Positions 9,439 through 19,187 of a stretch of DNA of 64,000 bases are shown here, one piece after another. A program made the translations under genes and the position numbers. Position 1 is the first letter of the stretch, and the number at the start of each line of letters is the position of its first letter. This DNA comes from Patiriisocius sp047731265. Lineage in GTDB: Bacteria > Bacteroidota > Bacteroidia > Flavobacteriales > Flavobacteriaceae. The stretch lies in contig NZ_CP159835.1 of the NCBI RefSeq assembly GCF_047731265.1, positions 434,001 through 498,000 of the forward strand. The letters are read 5' to 3'. The notes under the pieces are model-generated. The model did not search any database. It saw nothing but the letters and a program-made list of their open reading frames with translations, and was not told the origin of the DNA.

Positions 9439-10737
9439 ATGTATTTAGTTTCAGTTTTAAAAAGAAATCGCATTACTCAAGAACATTTGTTTATGTTCAG
9501 TGTTTTGCTTGTCAATGGAGGTAATTATCTATACAATTTAATCCTTGGAAGAATCTTAGGTCCAGAGCAATTTGCAGATGCAGCAGTACTAATTACTTTT
9601 TTGCTAGTCTTATCTTTTGTCGCTATGACATTTCAATTGGTAACTGCAAAGTTCTCAGTAATATTTGAAGCTAATTTATTTATAAACTTTATTTCAAAAG
9701 TTTATAAATATGCCATTACAGTAGGAATTAGTCTTGGGGCTTCAATTATTATCTTTTCAAAACAATTACAAGAAATCTTTAATACTGCTTCATCGAGTAT
9801 GTTTGTTGTTTTTGGAATTGGGGTGCCACTTTATTTTTTAATGAGTGTAAATAGGGGTGTTTTTCAAGGAAAAAAAGCATTTAAAAACTTATCAATTACG
9901 TATCAAACTGAAATGTTAAGTAGGTTGCTAATCACACTAGGCTTGTTATTCTTATTTAACATACAATCATCACTAGCAATCGCTATTGGAATTTTAATTT
10001 CTTTTGGTTTTGGATTAATCCCATTCAAGTTTAAAAATTTAAACTTTAAAACCTCTCTTGTTATTGAAGCTAGTCAATCAAAATTAGTGAGAAATTTTTT
10101 TATAATCACAGCATTTTATGAATTCACTCAAATAATAATTAATAATAGTGATATCCTTTTAGTAAAACATTATTTTGAATCATACGAGGCAGGACTGTAT
10201 GCCTCATTAGCTTTAATTGGTCGTATTGTATATTTTATTGCTTGGATGTTTGTTATGCTATTATTACCGACAGTTGTTCGACTTAAAAAAGAAGGAAAGG
10301 CTACCGCTCCAATTTTATTTAAATATGTAGGTTACATAGCTACTATAGCTTCCGTTATTGTTTTATGTTCTGCTCTGTTTCCTGAAACCGCAATTACCCT
10401 ATTATTTGGGAAAAGTTATATAGCCATGGCTCCCTTGCTATGGAAATATGCTTTAGCTACTGGATTGTTTGCTGTCTCAAACATATTTGCCTATTACTAT
10501 TTATCATTGGATAAATTTATGCCTGTAGTCTTTTCGGGAGTTTTTGGAATGCTTCAAATGGGGCTTGTCATTTTCTTTCATGAAAGTTTAGAACAAGTAG
10601 TCCATATGCAAATTATTGCAATGATACTCTTACTCGTTTTCCAAATTGTTTATTTCGTTTTAGATTCTAAAACGCAATTAACAAAAGTTAAATGTTCAGA
10701 GGAACAAGATTGGGAATGGTATAATGAATCTATCTAA
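9439..10737 (+). CDS. Polysaccharide flippase (MATE/MVF-type, Wzx-like)
   Basis: A 432-residue integral membrane protein with about 12 hydrophobic helices and the N-terminal pattern NGGNYLYNLILGRILGPEQF, typical of the oligosaccharide flippase family (Polysacc_synt). It would move lipid-linked glycan intermediates across the inner membrane. It lies 23 bp after the STAS gene and 58 bp before the GT4 gene in the same direction, so the three are probably co-transcribed. Family assignment is strong; the substrate cannot be read from sequence. Confidence 0.88.
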   Translation: MYLVSVLKRNRITQEHLFMFSVLLVNGGNYLYNLILGRILGPEQFADAAVLITFLLVLSFVAMTFQLVTAKFSVIFEANLFINFISKVYKYAITVGISLGASIIIFSKQLQEIFNTASSSMFVVFGIGVPLYFLMSVNRGVFQGKKAFKNLSITYQTEMLSRLLITLGLLFLFNIQSSLAIAIGILISFGFGLIPFKFKNLNFKTSLVIEASQSKLVRNFFIITAFYEFTQIIINNSDILLVKHYFESYEAGLYASLALIGRIVYFIAWMFVMLLLPTVVRLKKEGKATAPILFKYVGYIATIASVIVLCSALFPETAITLLFGKSYIAMAPLLWKYALATGLFAVSNIFAYYYLSLDKFMPVVFSGVFGMLQMGLVIFFHESLEQVVHMQIIAMILLLVFQIVYFVLDSKTQLTKVKCSEEQDWEWYNESI

Positions 10738-10795
10738 GACTCTAAATTTTACTAAGTTTTATAACGCAAATTTATAACATAATAAAAATAAACTT

Positions 10796-12019
10796 ATGAG
10801 ACTAGCAATCCTAACAGCATATCCGCCAAGCAAGGTAACATTAAATGAATATGCATATCACTTAGTAAAACACTTTAGACAAAAGAAGAGTGTTACAGAA
10901 TTGGTATTACTAACTGATAAGACTGAGGGTAAAAAAGACATTACTTTTATCGAAGAAGGCTGTAAAATAACAGTTAAAGAATGTTGGAAATTTAACGGCT
11001 ATTTAAACATAATTAATGTAATAAAAGCGATTAATAATACGCAACCAGATGCAGTACTATTTAACTTACAGTTTATGAAGTTTGGCGATAAGAAAATCGC
11101 CGCAGCTTTAGGTTTACTATTGCCTTTAGTTTGTAAATTAAAACATATTCCAAACATCGTATTATTGCACAATATCTTAGAAGAAGTAGATTTGGGAGCT
11201 GCCGGCTTTACTTCAAATAAATTATTACAAAAAGCATATGGATTTATAGGGACTACCTTAACAAAATTAATATTACAATCAGATACCGTTGTTGTAACAA
11301 TGCAAAAATATGTTGCTATTTTAGAGAAAAAATACAATGCTAAAAATGTTTTTTTAATTCCACATGGAACATTTGAAGTTTCAAAAGAAAAACCAGATTT
11401 TTCAATTAGAAATAGCCCTTTACAAATTATGACATTCGGAAAATTTGGTACTTATAAAAAGGTGGAATCTCTAATTGAAGCAGTTGAAAAAGTAAGAACA
11501 ACCACAGGATTAGATTTAGAAGTTGTTATTGCAGGAACAGACAATCCAAATGTAACGGGCTATTTAGCAAAAGTCCAAGAAGAATATAAACATGTGCCAC
11601 AATTAAGATTTACTGGCTATGTTGAAGAGCATGATGTCTCTACGCTATTCAAAGAAAGTGCTGTTGTTGTATTCCCATACACATCTACAACAGGAAGTTC
11701 TGGCGTCTTACATCAGGCTGGTAGTTATGGTAAAGCAGTTATAATGCCAGATTTAGGCGATCTAGCCTTATTAGTTAAAGACGAAGGGTACCAAGGTGAA
11801 TTTTTTGAACCCAATAGTATTGAAAGTTTGGCAAGTGCAATTGAAGTTTTATTGACAAATGATACACATCGACTAAATATTGCTAAAGCAAATTATAAAG
11901 CTGCAACTGCCTATCCAATGGAAAAAATAACCAACATGTATTTAAATAAATTTAATCAAATTAGAAATAGAAATGCACCTCAGAAGACAATTGTATCAAA
12001 ACCTGTTACTCTTGACTAA
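10796..12019 (+). CDS. Family 4 glycosyltransferase
   Basis: A 407-residue GT-B fold retaining glycosyltransferase. The N-terminal Rossmann half (MRLAILTAYPPSK) is joined to a C-terminal GT4 domain with GKFGTYKKVESLIEAVE and the nucleotide-sugar region TGSSGVLHQAGSYGKAVI. It has no membrane segment. It would add a sugar to a growing lipid-linked glycan. Its last 14 bp overlap the 3' end of the convergent GH5 gene (12006), a tight tail-to-tail arrangement. Confidence 0.9.
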   Translation: MRLAILTAYPPSKVTLNEYAYHLVKHFRQKKSVTELVLLTDKTEGKKDITFIEEGCKITVKECWKFNGYLNIINVIKAINNTQPDAVLFNLQFMKFGDKKIAAALGLLLPLVCKLKHIPNIVLLHNILEEVDLGAAGFTSNKLLQKAYGFIGTTLTKLILQSDTVVVTMQKYVAILEKKYNAKNVFLIPHGTFEVSKEKPDFSIRNSPLQIMTFGKFGTYKKVESLIEAVEKVRTTTGLDLEVVIAGTDNPNVTGYLAKVQEEYKHVPQLRFTGYVEEHDVSTLFKESAVVVFPYTSTTGSSGVLHQAGSYGKAVIMPDLGDLALLVKDEGYQGEFFEPNSIESLASAIEVLLTNDTHRLNIAKANYKAATAYPMEKITNMYLNKFNQIRNRNAPQKTIVSKPVTLD

Positions 12020-13523
12020 TGAATTTAAAAGCTGCTTTTTTTGTCCCACTAATATCAATAAATCCAAATCGCTTTTGAGCATTTTTACGCCAAGGAAAGC
12101 TACCTACAACTTTCCTTGGCACTATTTCAAAATCATATAACGTCCAAGACATAAATTGTAAATTATTTGCCGCAATTATTTCTTGAGCGTTTTTATGATA
12201 GTTTGCTTGATCTTCTTCCGAACTACCAAAAAGTTTCCAAATACCATTATAGGAAGACATACCAAATTCTTGAAGTACTATTGGTTTTTCACCTACTTCT
12301 TTTTTAAGGTTTTCAATTGCTAAGTCTAAGGTTTCTATGTCTTCATAATAATGAAAAGATACAACGTCTACTTTATCCTTTAAAATGGTTGCACTTTGCA
12401 CATTAGACCAACCAATAGTTACAGCATGATTAGGATCTATGGATTTAACTAAATCAATCATATTGTCAAGCCACGAAATAACATTGACTTTTCCTCTTGA
12501 GTCAAAATCTAAGTTTGGTTCATTTTTAATATCCCAAGCAATAATTGCTTTATGATCTTTTAATCCAGATATAATTGTTTTGGCATGATGCATATTCAAT
12601 GTCCAGTTCAAAACTGAATAATCACCATAAAAATCAAAAAGAGTTACCACCACTTTTAAACCATTCTCTTCAGCAGCATCTAATGTTAACCTTAGTTTTT
12701 CTAGTTTTTCTTTGTCAATATCAGCCTTACCAAAATCATCGTATTGTACAAAAACACGAATAGAATTTAAGCCGCTATCTTTTATGATTTTAAAATCATT
12801 AGAAATAGTATCTTTTAAAAAATCAGCTCCAAACATATCCCAAGGAGTTGCTTGAGGATAATAATTAATTCCTTTTATGTTTAGATGTTTTACTGCTCTT
12901 AGATTAGGTTCGGTTTTAAAAGGTTCACTTTTTTCCTTAACAAAATGTCTAATTCTCCAAAAACCATCTTCTAATAAAAATATAATTTTATAGGTAGATT
13001 TTTCTTTAGTTTCTAAAATCAGTTTTCCGTCTTTAAAAACACGTTTATATTCTATAACATCTTTATCGGTAATAACTGCTAATTGACCATCTTCACTAAA
13101 AAATTCTAGTGTTGGATGGTGATTTAAAGTTGTAGATTCGATTGTAACTTTTTCTTTACTATTTAATGCTATAAAAGCGAAAATATTATTACGAGCATTA
13201 TCTGTATAATAGTCTTTAATACCTAGAGTTGTGTTGGTTTTATAAGCCACAAGTTTTACATACCATGCATCTAAATAATCATTCTCTATTTTTTTTAAAA
13301 TCAATTCATCCATTGGTCTGCCTTCATTATTTAATGGCGCCCAAGTAACTTCAGGAATATATTGCTCTATTTTTTCTAGTTTAGTATGTAGCATACTGCT
13401 TCTATCTGCTCCAGTATTTAAATAGGCAAATATTGAACTAATACCCGAAATAATAATTACAATAATTAGAATGTATGAAGCAATTAGAATGCTACGGATT
13501 ATATTTTTATTTAGGTTTACCAT
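12006..13523 (-). CDS. Membrane-anchored GH5-like glycoside hydrolase
   Basis: A 505-residue protein with one N-terminal transmembrane anchor (about 8-33) and a periplasmic region. Residues about 40-225 form an unassigned beta-rich domain. The C-terminal half is a TIM-barrel with GH5/clan A signatures: WDIKNEPNLD (acid/base Glu near 333) and VLQEFGMS (nucleophile Glu near 418). Polysaccharide synthesis loci often carry a periplasmic glycanase (BcsZ is the classic case), and this gene is the last of a three-gene minus-strand operon with an Ig-like protein and a GT-C protein (7-bp and 1-bp overlaps). It probably trims or proofreads the polymer made here. Confidence 0.87.
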   Translation of the reverse strand: MVNLNKNIIRSILIASYILIIVIIISGISSIFAYLNTGADRSSMLHTKLEKIEQYIPEVTWAPLNNEGRPMDELILKKIENDYLDAWYVKLVAYKTNTTLGIKDYYTDNARNNIFAFIALNSKEKVTIESTTLNHHPTLEFFSEDGQLAVITDKDVIEYKRVFKDGKLILETKEKSTYKIIFLLEDGFWRIRHFVKEKSEPFKTEPNLRAVKHLNIKGINYYPQATPWDMFGADFLKDTISNDFKIIKDSGLNSIRVFVQYDDFGKADIDKEKLEKLRLTLDAAEENGLKVVVTLFDFYGDYSVLNWTLNMHHAKTIISGLKDHKAIIAWDIKNEPNLDFDSRGKVNVISWLDNMIDLVKSIDPNHAVTIGWSNVQSATILKDKVDVVSFHYYEDIETLDLAIENLKKEVGEKPIVLQEFGMSSYNGIWKLFGSSEEDQANYHKNAQEIIAANNLQFMSWTLYDFEIVPRKVVGSFPWRKNAQKRFGFIDISGTKKAAFKFISQE

Positions 13524-14734
13524 AGTTTTTTAGAATTAAATGTTTTTTCTAAACCTGCAGTTTTAACTACTATAGTATAATTGTTATTTTTATAGATATC
13601 TGGTTTTAAATTAAAATTCACCAACCCTTCAAACGAAGTTTTAGTTTCAGTTTTAAAAAGTGTCTTGTTTTTATAAATTAAAAGTTTGACCTGAAGTCCA
13701 TCTGGAATTATTTGCTTCATAAAACTTTTTAGAGGGCCAACAGTTATATCTCTATTGTTTTCTGAAAACAAAACATCAAAGTCTTTAATAACCTGCTTGT
13801 ACCTCAAAATAATTAATTCGCTTTCAGCGATTCCATCAACATATGCTTTCACACTCCATTGAGTTTCATAATCAGGATGAATCATTTTAGAGGTAGCAAC
13901 TCCATTAATAGTAGCACCTGAAGTTTTTAAAACATTCCCTTTTTCATTGGTAATAAAAAAAGTAACATAGGTAGCATCACTAACAATATTGTTGTGCTTA
14001 TCAACTAAAATAGAAGTAGAAAATGTTGTTACTTGATTGCCATCTGCGTAGCCATGGGGACGCGTAGCAGAAATTTTAAAATCGATTGGAATTGCTGGAA
14101 AAACACTGACTGAAAATTCTTTAGAATTAGTGCCCAATGATTCAGAAGATACTAATATGCGACCACTTTCTTTTTGAGAATAAATGTTCTTATAAGAGAT
14201 TAAATCTTTAGTAAATATCTCTTCATTTTCTTCTGAATTTAAAAACTGATGCTTTGCGAGCACAAGTGTGTTATTAGGAAAGGGATTGTCCAAGGAATCT
14301 GTTGGGATAACAACTAACATTGTATAGTCTGTTCCTCCAGCTTCAATACTTGGTGGCCCAATGTATGTTTCCATCGATGAAACTTCTTTTTTTGGACGTA
14401 TTCGAAATTTACCAGATATGAATGAATCTTCATAAATTAGTTTCCAATTTACGAGTCCAATTTTGCTGCTGATACTAAAAGGTATTTTATATACAAGTAT
14501 TTTGTTTTTATATGTTGGAACTATTAAAGTAGAACCATAACTGCTTGAACAATATAAAAGAGGGGCTGTTTCTCTTGAAGTTGAGAATTTTAATTCGATA
14601 GGACTTCCTGCTTCAAATTCTGTTTGACTTGTTTCCAAAGTAAAATTTGGGAGGACTTCCCTATTTTTTATTAGCGTAAATGATGATAATAAAATCAGCC
14701 CTAAAAGAGATATGTATGTATATTTATTCTGCAT
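13517..14734 (-). CDS. Exported Ig-like (invasin/Big_1-like) protein of the polysaccharide locus
   Basis: A 405-residue protein with an N-terminal hydrophobic signal or anchor (about 6-21) and otherwise beta-rich sequence. The central part (about 230-310) resembles Big_1-type domains: ATRPHGYADGNQVTTFS, then DATYVTFFITNEKG and GVATSKMIHP. There are no catalytic motifs. It overlaps both neighbours (7 bp downstream, 1 bp upstream), so translation is coupled to the GH5 and GT-C genes. A structural or polymer-binding periplasmic role is likely but unproven. Confidence 0.7.
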   Translation of the reverse strand: MQNKYTYISLLGLILLSSFTLIKNREVLPNFTLETSQTEFEAGSPIELKFSTSRETAPLLYCSSSYGSTLIVPTYKNKILVYKIPFSISSKIGLVNWKLIYEDSFISGKFRIRPKKEVSSMETYIGPPSIEAGGTDYTMLVVIPTDSLDNPFPNNTLVLAKHQFLNSEENEEIFTKDLISYKNIYSQKESGRILVSSESLGTNSKEFSVSVFPAIPIDFKISATRPHGYADGNQVTTFSTSILVDKHNNIVSDATYVTFFITNEKGNVLKTSGATINGVATSKMIHPDYETQWSVKAYVDGIAESELIILRYKQVIKDFDVLFSENNRDITVGPLKSFMKQIIPDGLQVKLLIYKNKTLFKTETKTSFEGLVNFNLKPDIYKNNNYTIVVKTAGLEKTFNSKKLW

Positions 14735-17700
14735 TAATTTGGATTACCAATGTATGAGTTTGTTTCAATTTTTATATAACTAAAATCTGGATGCTTAATT
14801 TTTTGTAATTCAGCATTGGTATGATTTTCAATTCTATTAGGTATTATTTTATTTGAAATAGGTTCGTTAGGTAGACCATTTACAAAAACATTCTCCATTC
14901 CATCATTAATAATTTTCACCCTACCCTCTTTTAAGATTTGATATTCAAAACCTCTTTTACGCTGTTGTCTTATCCCTTCTTTTATAAATAAATGATCTAC
15001 CCAAAGCATCGTTTTACTTTCATCATAATATGTAATTAAAAGTTGTGGAACTGTCACTTCTTGGATTCCGCTATTAAATAGATTTCCATTAATAATTTCA
15101 CCATTAATATTTAGTTCACTCATCGCTATATTTTTATATAAATCCGATCCTGAAACGTTTCCAGCTACTTGTAAATTAAATTTTGTGGGCTGCTCATCTA
15201 AATCTACAGGTGTAAATTCATCTGGATTAAATGTATCTGGAATAGAATCCTGAATTTTTGACCATGCGATACCTTCAAAATTAATTCTAAAAGAACTTGA
15301 TTCTTTTGGTAACAACTTGTGCTTTACATGATATTTAGCATTGTATACTGCTAGCGATTTATTATCATCATTGTATAATGTGCCTTTTAGTACAATATCC
15401 GCAGGTACATTATCTATGTTTTGGATTTCGCCAATTATTGCATAATGATTATTATATTTTACAAGTTTGGCTGAGAGCACTTCTAAAACTGGCTGTTTTA
15501 ATACATCTTCATGATGGGTTTGCTCAGTTGTTACTCTTCTTCTTCCTTGATTGAAAAAGCTCGTATTATTGGTTGAATAAAGTTGGTCTGGAGGTAAATC
15601 TGTATCCAAACGATCAGGTAGAATATACCATTTATTATTATGTTTTGATAATGATTTATAATCAACACGATTAATTTTCTCAAGAGGAGTAATCCAATCT
15701 GTGGTTATTCTTGCAGTTGCCAAGCTATCAGTTCTATTTATGATAACTGTTTCAATTGCATCAAGTTTTGCATAACTACTCAATAAGCCATCTGTAACGG
15801 CATTTTCAAGCATATATTGAGCCATTGAAATATTATTTTCAGGATCAATTAAACTATATGCTTTTTCAAATTCTTTAAAGTCTAAAGCATCATAGTATGC
15901 AAGTATTACATTTTCTGGAATACGTTGTGAATCGTTTTTTAAATAGGATTGATAGGTACTATAAAAAACAATGATCATTAAAATAATTGACCAAAAGTGG
16001 GTGATTTTTAGAATAGAATTTGAAAACTTAGAATAACTATTCGAATGCTTTAAAAACGCAGGAGTTTTTTTTGGTCTTGACTTCAATTCATTAATCAATA
16101 GCATTTGAATGTTTAAAATGAATGCTATTAATACTGTTAAGAAAGGCAAAATTCCCCAAATGATTTTTTGCCATTTAGCGACATCATCTTTATATAAAAC
16201 CGAAGAAACTGGAGCTACATTTAAGCGTTCCCAAACCATAATTCCATTTTGTAATTGCTGTAATCTTTGCCACCCAGAGAAATAAAGAATAGGATCATAA
16301 AATTTATCGTTCGAAAAAATATACTTAAGGCTGTATTTTTCTGGTGTTGTTAAAAACTGTTGCAATGAACCAATCCCTGCAACACCCTTAAACTTTGAGT
16401 TCTCCAGGCGTTCAATAGGTCTAGTCGTTAATTCTGGCAATCTTCTTGCAGAATGGTAATTACCATCTACAGTCATTGCATTCGTTTGGGCACTCAGCCA
16501 TGCCATTTGATCACCAAAGCCTAAAGTTAAGAAACGCCATTTATCGTGATCATCCTGATTTAGAAAATTAACAATAGGCAGCATCTTTATTTTCTGTGGT
16601 TGTAGTGGCCTAAAATACCCAAGGCTTATAGTGAAAATGGTCATAAAAACAAATAACCCCGCAAGTATCCCTCCAATAATCCAATGGTAAATGGCGCCAA
16701 ATTTTGATTGAATTAATAGTTTTAAATCACCTTCAATAAAACGATATGCAAATTCACCTAATAACGGTAAAGACATAATAGAAGCCCAGAGCGTAAATCT
16801 ATCTAAAGTAAGAATATTAAATGCTGTTTCACCTAAAATCATTCTTGGGATAGGGGTTGTTCCTCCCGTTCCTAAAATAGTTAGTATGGTTATAGATAAA
16901 CCAAAAAAGAGATAGCGTTTACTATAATATCTATAAAATATGTAAGGCAATAGTATGAGTAAAATACCCCAAGGAACTAAAAAGAATACGAGTCCAGAAG
17001 ATGTAATCTCTAAAAAATTATCACGTGACCCATGCGGAATTGGAACTTGTGTTATTGGATTATTTTTAGAATTAATCCAATAGGGAAGAATACACCCAAT
17101 AATAATAACCAAAGATGATATTCCAAAAGTAATAATCCTTTTAAAGAGCTTAAAAAAATTATTTAAAAAAACTTTAAAAGTAACCTCTTTCATCGATTTT
17201 ACTCGCTCTCTAGAAACATCAATAATGACCATTCCTATTAATGGAAAGATGAAAAACACCATCCCAAATATTGATGTAACATGATGAGAAGTAGCTGTAA
17301 CGGCAACTAAAGACAAAGAAGTTGCTAAATACCAGCGTTTCCCAGTTTTTAGCCATAAATAGATTTCAGGTAATGCGTGCAATAAAACGGAAATCCCTAC
17401 AATACTTGGGAGTTGACCAAATATATGAAGTGTTTCTACAAAAGAAGACGAAAATACAGCCAGTATAGAAGCATAGCCTGCAACGGTTCTGTTTGATGTA
17501 ATTAATAAAGAAAAACGATAAATACCTGTTATAAAAAGTAATATTGATAAAAGTGCAACGGTAAATAGTCCGAATTTTAAACCCCCAATCATAGATAACA
17601 ACCCAATAGATTGATGTACTAATGGCGGGTAACTCATTACTGTAAATCCAGTATACCATTCGTAATTCCACGGTTCAAACCAACTATTTGCATAATGATC

Positions 17701-17823
17701 AGCAAAAAACACATGGATTAATGCATCATACGTATTTTCTAAGGTAAAAAAAATAGAAGCACCGTGAAAAACTAATCCTAAAAGTATCGTTACAATTAAA
17801 TGTTTATTTGAAGTTTCTTTCAT
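14734..17823 (-). CDS. GT-C-like multi-pass membrane glycosyltransferase (PTPS-related membrane family) with periplasmic domains
   Basis: A 1029-residue protein. About twelve or more transmembrane helices fill residues 8-640. The first periplasmic loop carries acidic/His residues (YDALIHVFFADHY) as in GT-C enzymes that use polyprenyl-phosphate sugars, and the architecture matches the 6-pyruvoyl-tetrahydropterin-synthase-related membrane family. After the helices comes an NTF2/SnoaL-like region (about 650-750: VILAYYDALDFKEFEKAYSL), then FxLYD-like beta domains (about 780-1000: HYAIIGEIQNIDNVPADIVL). It is the first gene of the minus-strand operon and diverges from the REC-GT2 gene, whose DPM-like domain would make the polyprenyl-phosphate sugar donor such an enzyme needs. 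The function is inferred. Confidence 0.8.
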   Translation of the reverse strand: MKETSNKHLIVTILLGLVFHGASIFFTLENTYDALIHVFFADHYANSWFEPWNYEWYTGFTVMSYPPLVHQSIGLLSMIGGLKFGLFTVALLSILLFITGIYRFSLLITSNRTVAGYASILAVFSSSFVETLHIFGQLPSIVGISVLLHALPEIYLWLKTGKRWYLATSLSLVAVTATSHHVTSIFGMVFFIFPLIGMVIIDVSRERVKSMKEVTFKVFLNNFFKLFKRIITFGISSLVIIIGCILPYWINSKNNPITQVPIPHGSRDNFLEITSSGLVFFLVPWGILLILLPYIFYRYYSKRYLFFGLSITILTILGTGGTTPIPRMILGETAFNILTLDRFTLWASIMSLPLLGEFAYRFIEGDLKLLIQSKFGAIYHWIIGGILAGLFVFMTIFTISLGYFRPLQPQKIKMLPIVNFLNQDDHDKWRFLTLGFGDQMAWLSAQTNAMTVDGNYHSARRLPELTTRPIERLENSKFKGVAGIGSLQQFLTTPEKYSLKYIFSNDKFYDPILYFSGWQRLQQLQNGIMVWERLNVAPVSSVLYKDDVAKWQKIIWGILPFLTVLIAFILNIQMLLINELKSRPKKTPAFLKHSNSYSKFSNSILKITHFWSIILMIIVFYSTYQSYLKNDSQRIPENVILAYYDALDFKEFEKAYSLIDPENNISMAQYMLENAVTDGLLSSYAKLDAIETVIINRTDSLATARITTDWITPLEKINRVDYKSLSKHNNKWYILPDRLDTDLPPDQLYSTNNTSFFNQGRRRVTTEQTHHEDVLKQPVLEVLSAKLVKYNNHYAIIGEIQNIDNVPADIVLKGTLYNDDNKSLAVYNAKYHVKHKLLPKESSSFRINFEGIAWSKIQDSIPDTFNPDEFTPVDLDEQPTKFNLQVAGNVSGSDLYKNIAMSELNINGEIINGNLFNSGIQEVTVPQLLITYYDESKTMLWVDHLFIKEGIRQQRKRGFEYQILKEGRVKIINDGMENVFVNGLPNEPISNKIIPNRIENHTNAELQKIKHPDFSYIKIETNSYIGNPN

Positions 17824-17886
17824 TTATTCCTTTCTGATACGTGTGGTTTAAATATACATAAATTCAACAGTGATTCGATATTAACT

Positions 17887-17936
17887 GTCTATAGTAAAAT
17901 GTGCTTCGTCTATACTAAATGATAATTTAGTCTAAA
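17887..17936. promoter_or_regulatory. Direct-repeat operator in the divergent GT-C / REC-GT2 promoter
   Basis: GTCTATAGTAAA (17887-17898) and GTCTATACTAAA (17908-17919) repeat with a 21-bp period, followed by a weaker GTCTAAA at 17930-17936. Two-turn spacing on one helix face is typical of dimeric regulators; LytTR-type response regulators use direct repeats of about this spacing. The nonamer AACTGTCTA at 17883 also occurs at 9043 in the other divergent promoter of this locus. Confidence 0.5.
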
Positions 17937-18002
17937 TCCACAATTTAAAATGATATTACTACGTACTTTCAAAGTATCTAAATCATTTAACACAACTGTA
18001 TT

Positions 18003-19187
18003 TTGAAGATTTTAGCAATAGATGATCAACAATTAGTATTACTTCCTTTACAAAAAGGGTTAGAGGAGTTTGGCTACGAAGTAATAATAGAAACGGATGC
18101 TTTCAAAGCAATTGGACATTATAATTCTATCAATCCAGATTTAGTAATTGTTGACATAAATATGCAAACAGTTTCAGGTTTAGATGTTATAAAACATATA
18201 AGAAACACAAAAAACTCTCAAACACCAATAATGGTTTTATCTAGCAATACAAAAGACGAAACAATTATAGAGGGTTTCGAATTAGGAATTAATGACTATA
18301 TGAAAAAGCCTTTAAGCTTAAATGAAATTAGTGCGCGTGTAAAAAGATTAATAGGCGCTCCAGAGGTTAAAAATACAATTGTAAAAAGTGATGTTATAAT
18401 TCAGCAGCGTTGCGTAGGAGTTGTGATTCCTTGCTATAATGAAGAAGAACGTTTATTAAGTACTAAATTTACAGACTATATAAATAAAAACTCTGGATAT
18501 CATTTATGTTTTGTCAATGACGGAAGCAATGACAAAACATTAAAAATTCTCAAAGAATTACAAAAAGGAAGAGAAGATTTTATTACCGTCTACGACTGCA
18601 AAGAAAATAAAGGAAAAGCAGAAGCAGTACGTGTAGGAATGCTTCATATGGCTACTAAAGAAGACTTAGACTATCTCGGTTTTTTAGATGCTGATTTATC
18701 TACAGATTTGGCTGATTTTGATGATTTAGTTAAAACAATAGAACATTCAGAATTTAAAATAGTGAGTGGTTCTAGAATTTCAAGAATGGGCGCAAATATT
18801 ACTAAAGGGTCTGCCAGAAAGGTAATAAGTCTGACCATCAATTTTATCATTACAAAAATCTTATCAATGGATTTTAAAGACACACAATGTGGTGCGAAAA
18901 TCTTTCATAAAGACGTTATAAATATTGCTTTCAAAAAAGAGTTTGTGACAAAATGGATTTTTGATGTTGAAATTTTTAAAAGGATGACACAGTATTATGG
19001 TTTGAAAAAAGCAAAAAAAATGCTTTGTGAGCAACCCTTAAAAAGATGGATTCACGCAGATGGCTCAAAATTAACTATGAAAGATTCAATAAAAATTATT
19101 GGCCAATTAGCACAAATCGCTTGGGTGTATAGGTCAAAAAAAATAAAGGTTAAATCGTTTACACAAAGCGAATTAAAGGTTGTATAA
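18003..19187 (+). CDS. Response-regulator receiver domain fused to DPM1/ALG5-like GT2 glycosyltransferase
   Basis: A 394-residue fusion. Residues 1-120 are a CheY-like receiver with acidic D7/D8, phospho-acceptor D51 (LVIVDINM) and the conserved Lys in MKKPLS. Residues about 134-380 are a GT2 domain of the dolichyl-phosphate sugar synthase type: VVIPCYNEEERLL, the DxD-like FLDADLSTDL near 229, VSGSRISRMG, DTQCGAKIF and KWIFDVEI. No transmembrane helix is present. The TTG start at 18003 is chosen because a stop at 17988-17990 leaves only ATT or TTG and the receiver begins MKILAIDD. Phosphorylation would directly gate a polyprenyl-phosphate sugar synthase, an unusual output for a response regulator. 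No dedicated kinase is adjacent. Confidence 0.9.
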   Translation: MKILAIDDQQLVLLPLQKGLEEFGYEVIIETDAFKAIGHYNSINPDLVIVDINMQTVSGLDVIKHIRNTKNSQTPIMVLSSNTKDETIIEGFELGINDYMKKPLSLNEISARVKRLIGAPEVKNTIVKSDVIIQQRCVGVVIPCYNEEERLLSTKFTDYINKNSGYHLCFVNDGSNDKTLKILKELQKGREDFITVYDCKENKGKAEAVRVGMLHMATKEDLDYLGFLDADLSTDLADFDDLVKTIEHSEFKIVSGSRISRMGANITKGSARKVISLTINFIITKILSMDFKDTQCGAKIFHKDVINIAFKKEFVTKWIFDVEIFKRMTQYYGLKKAKKMLCEQPLKRWIHADGSKLTMKDSIKIIGQLAQIAWVYRSKKIKVKSFTQSELKVV

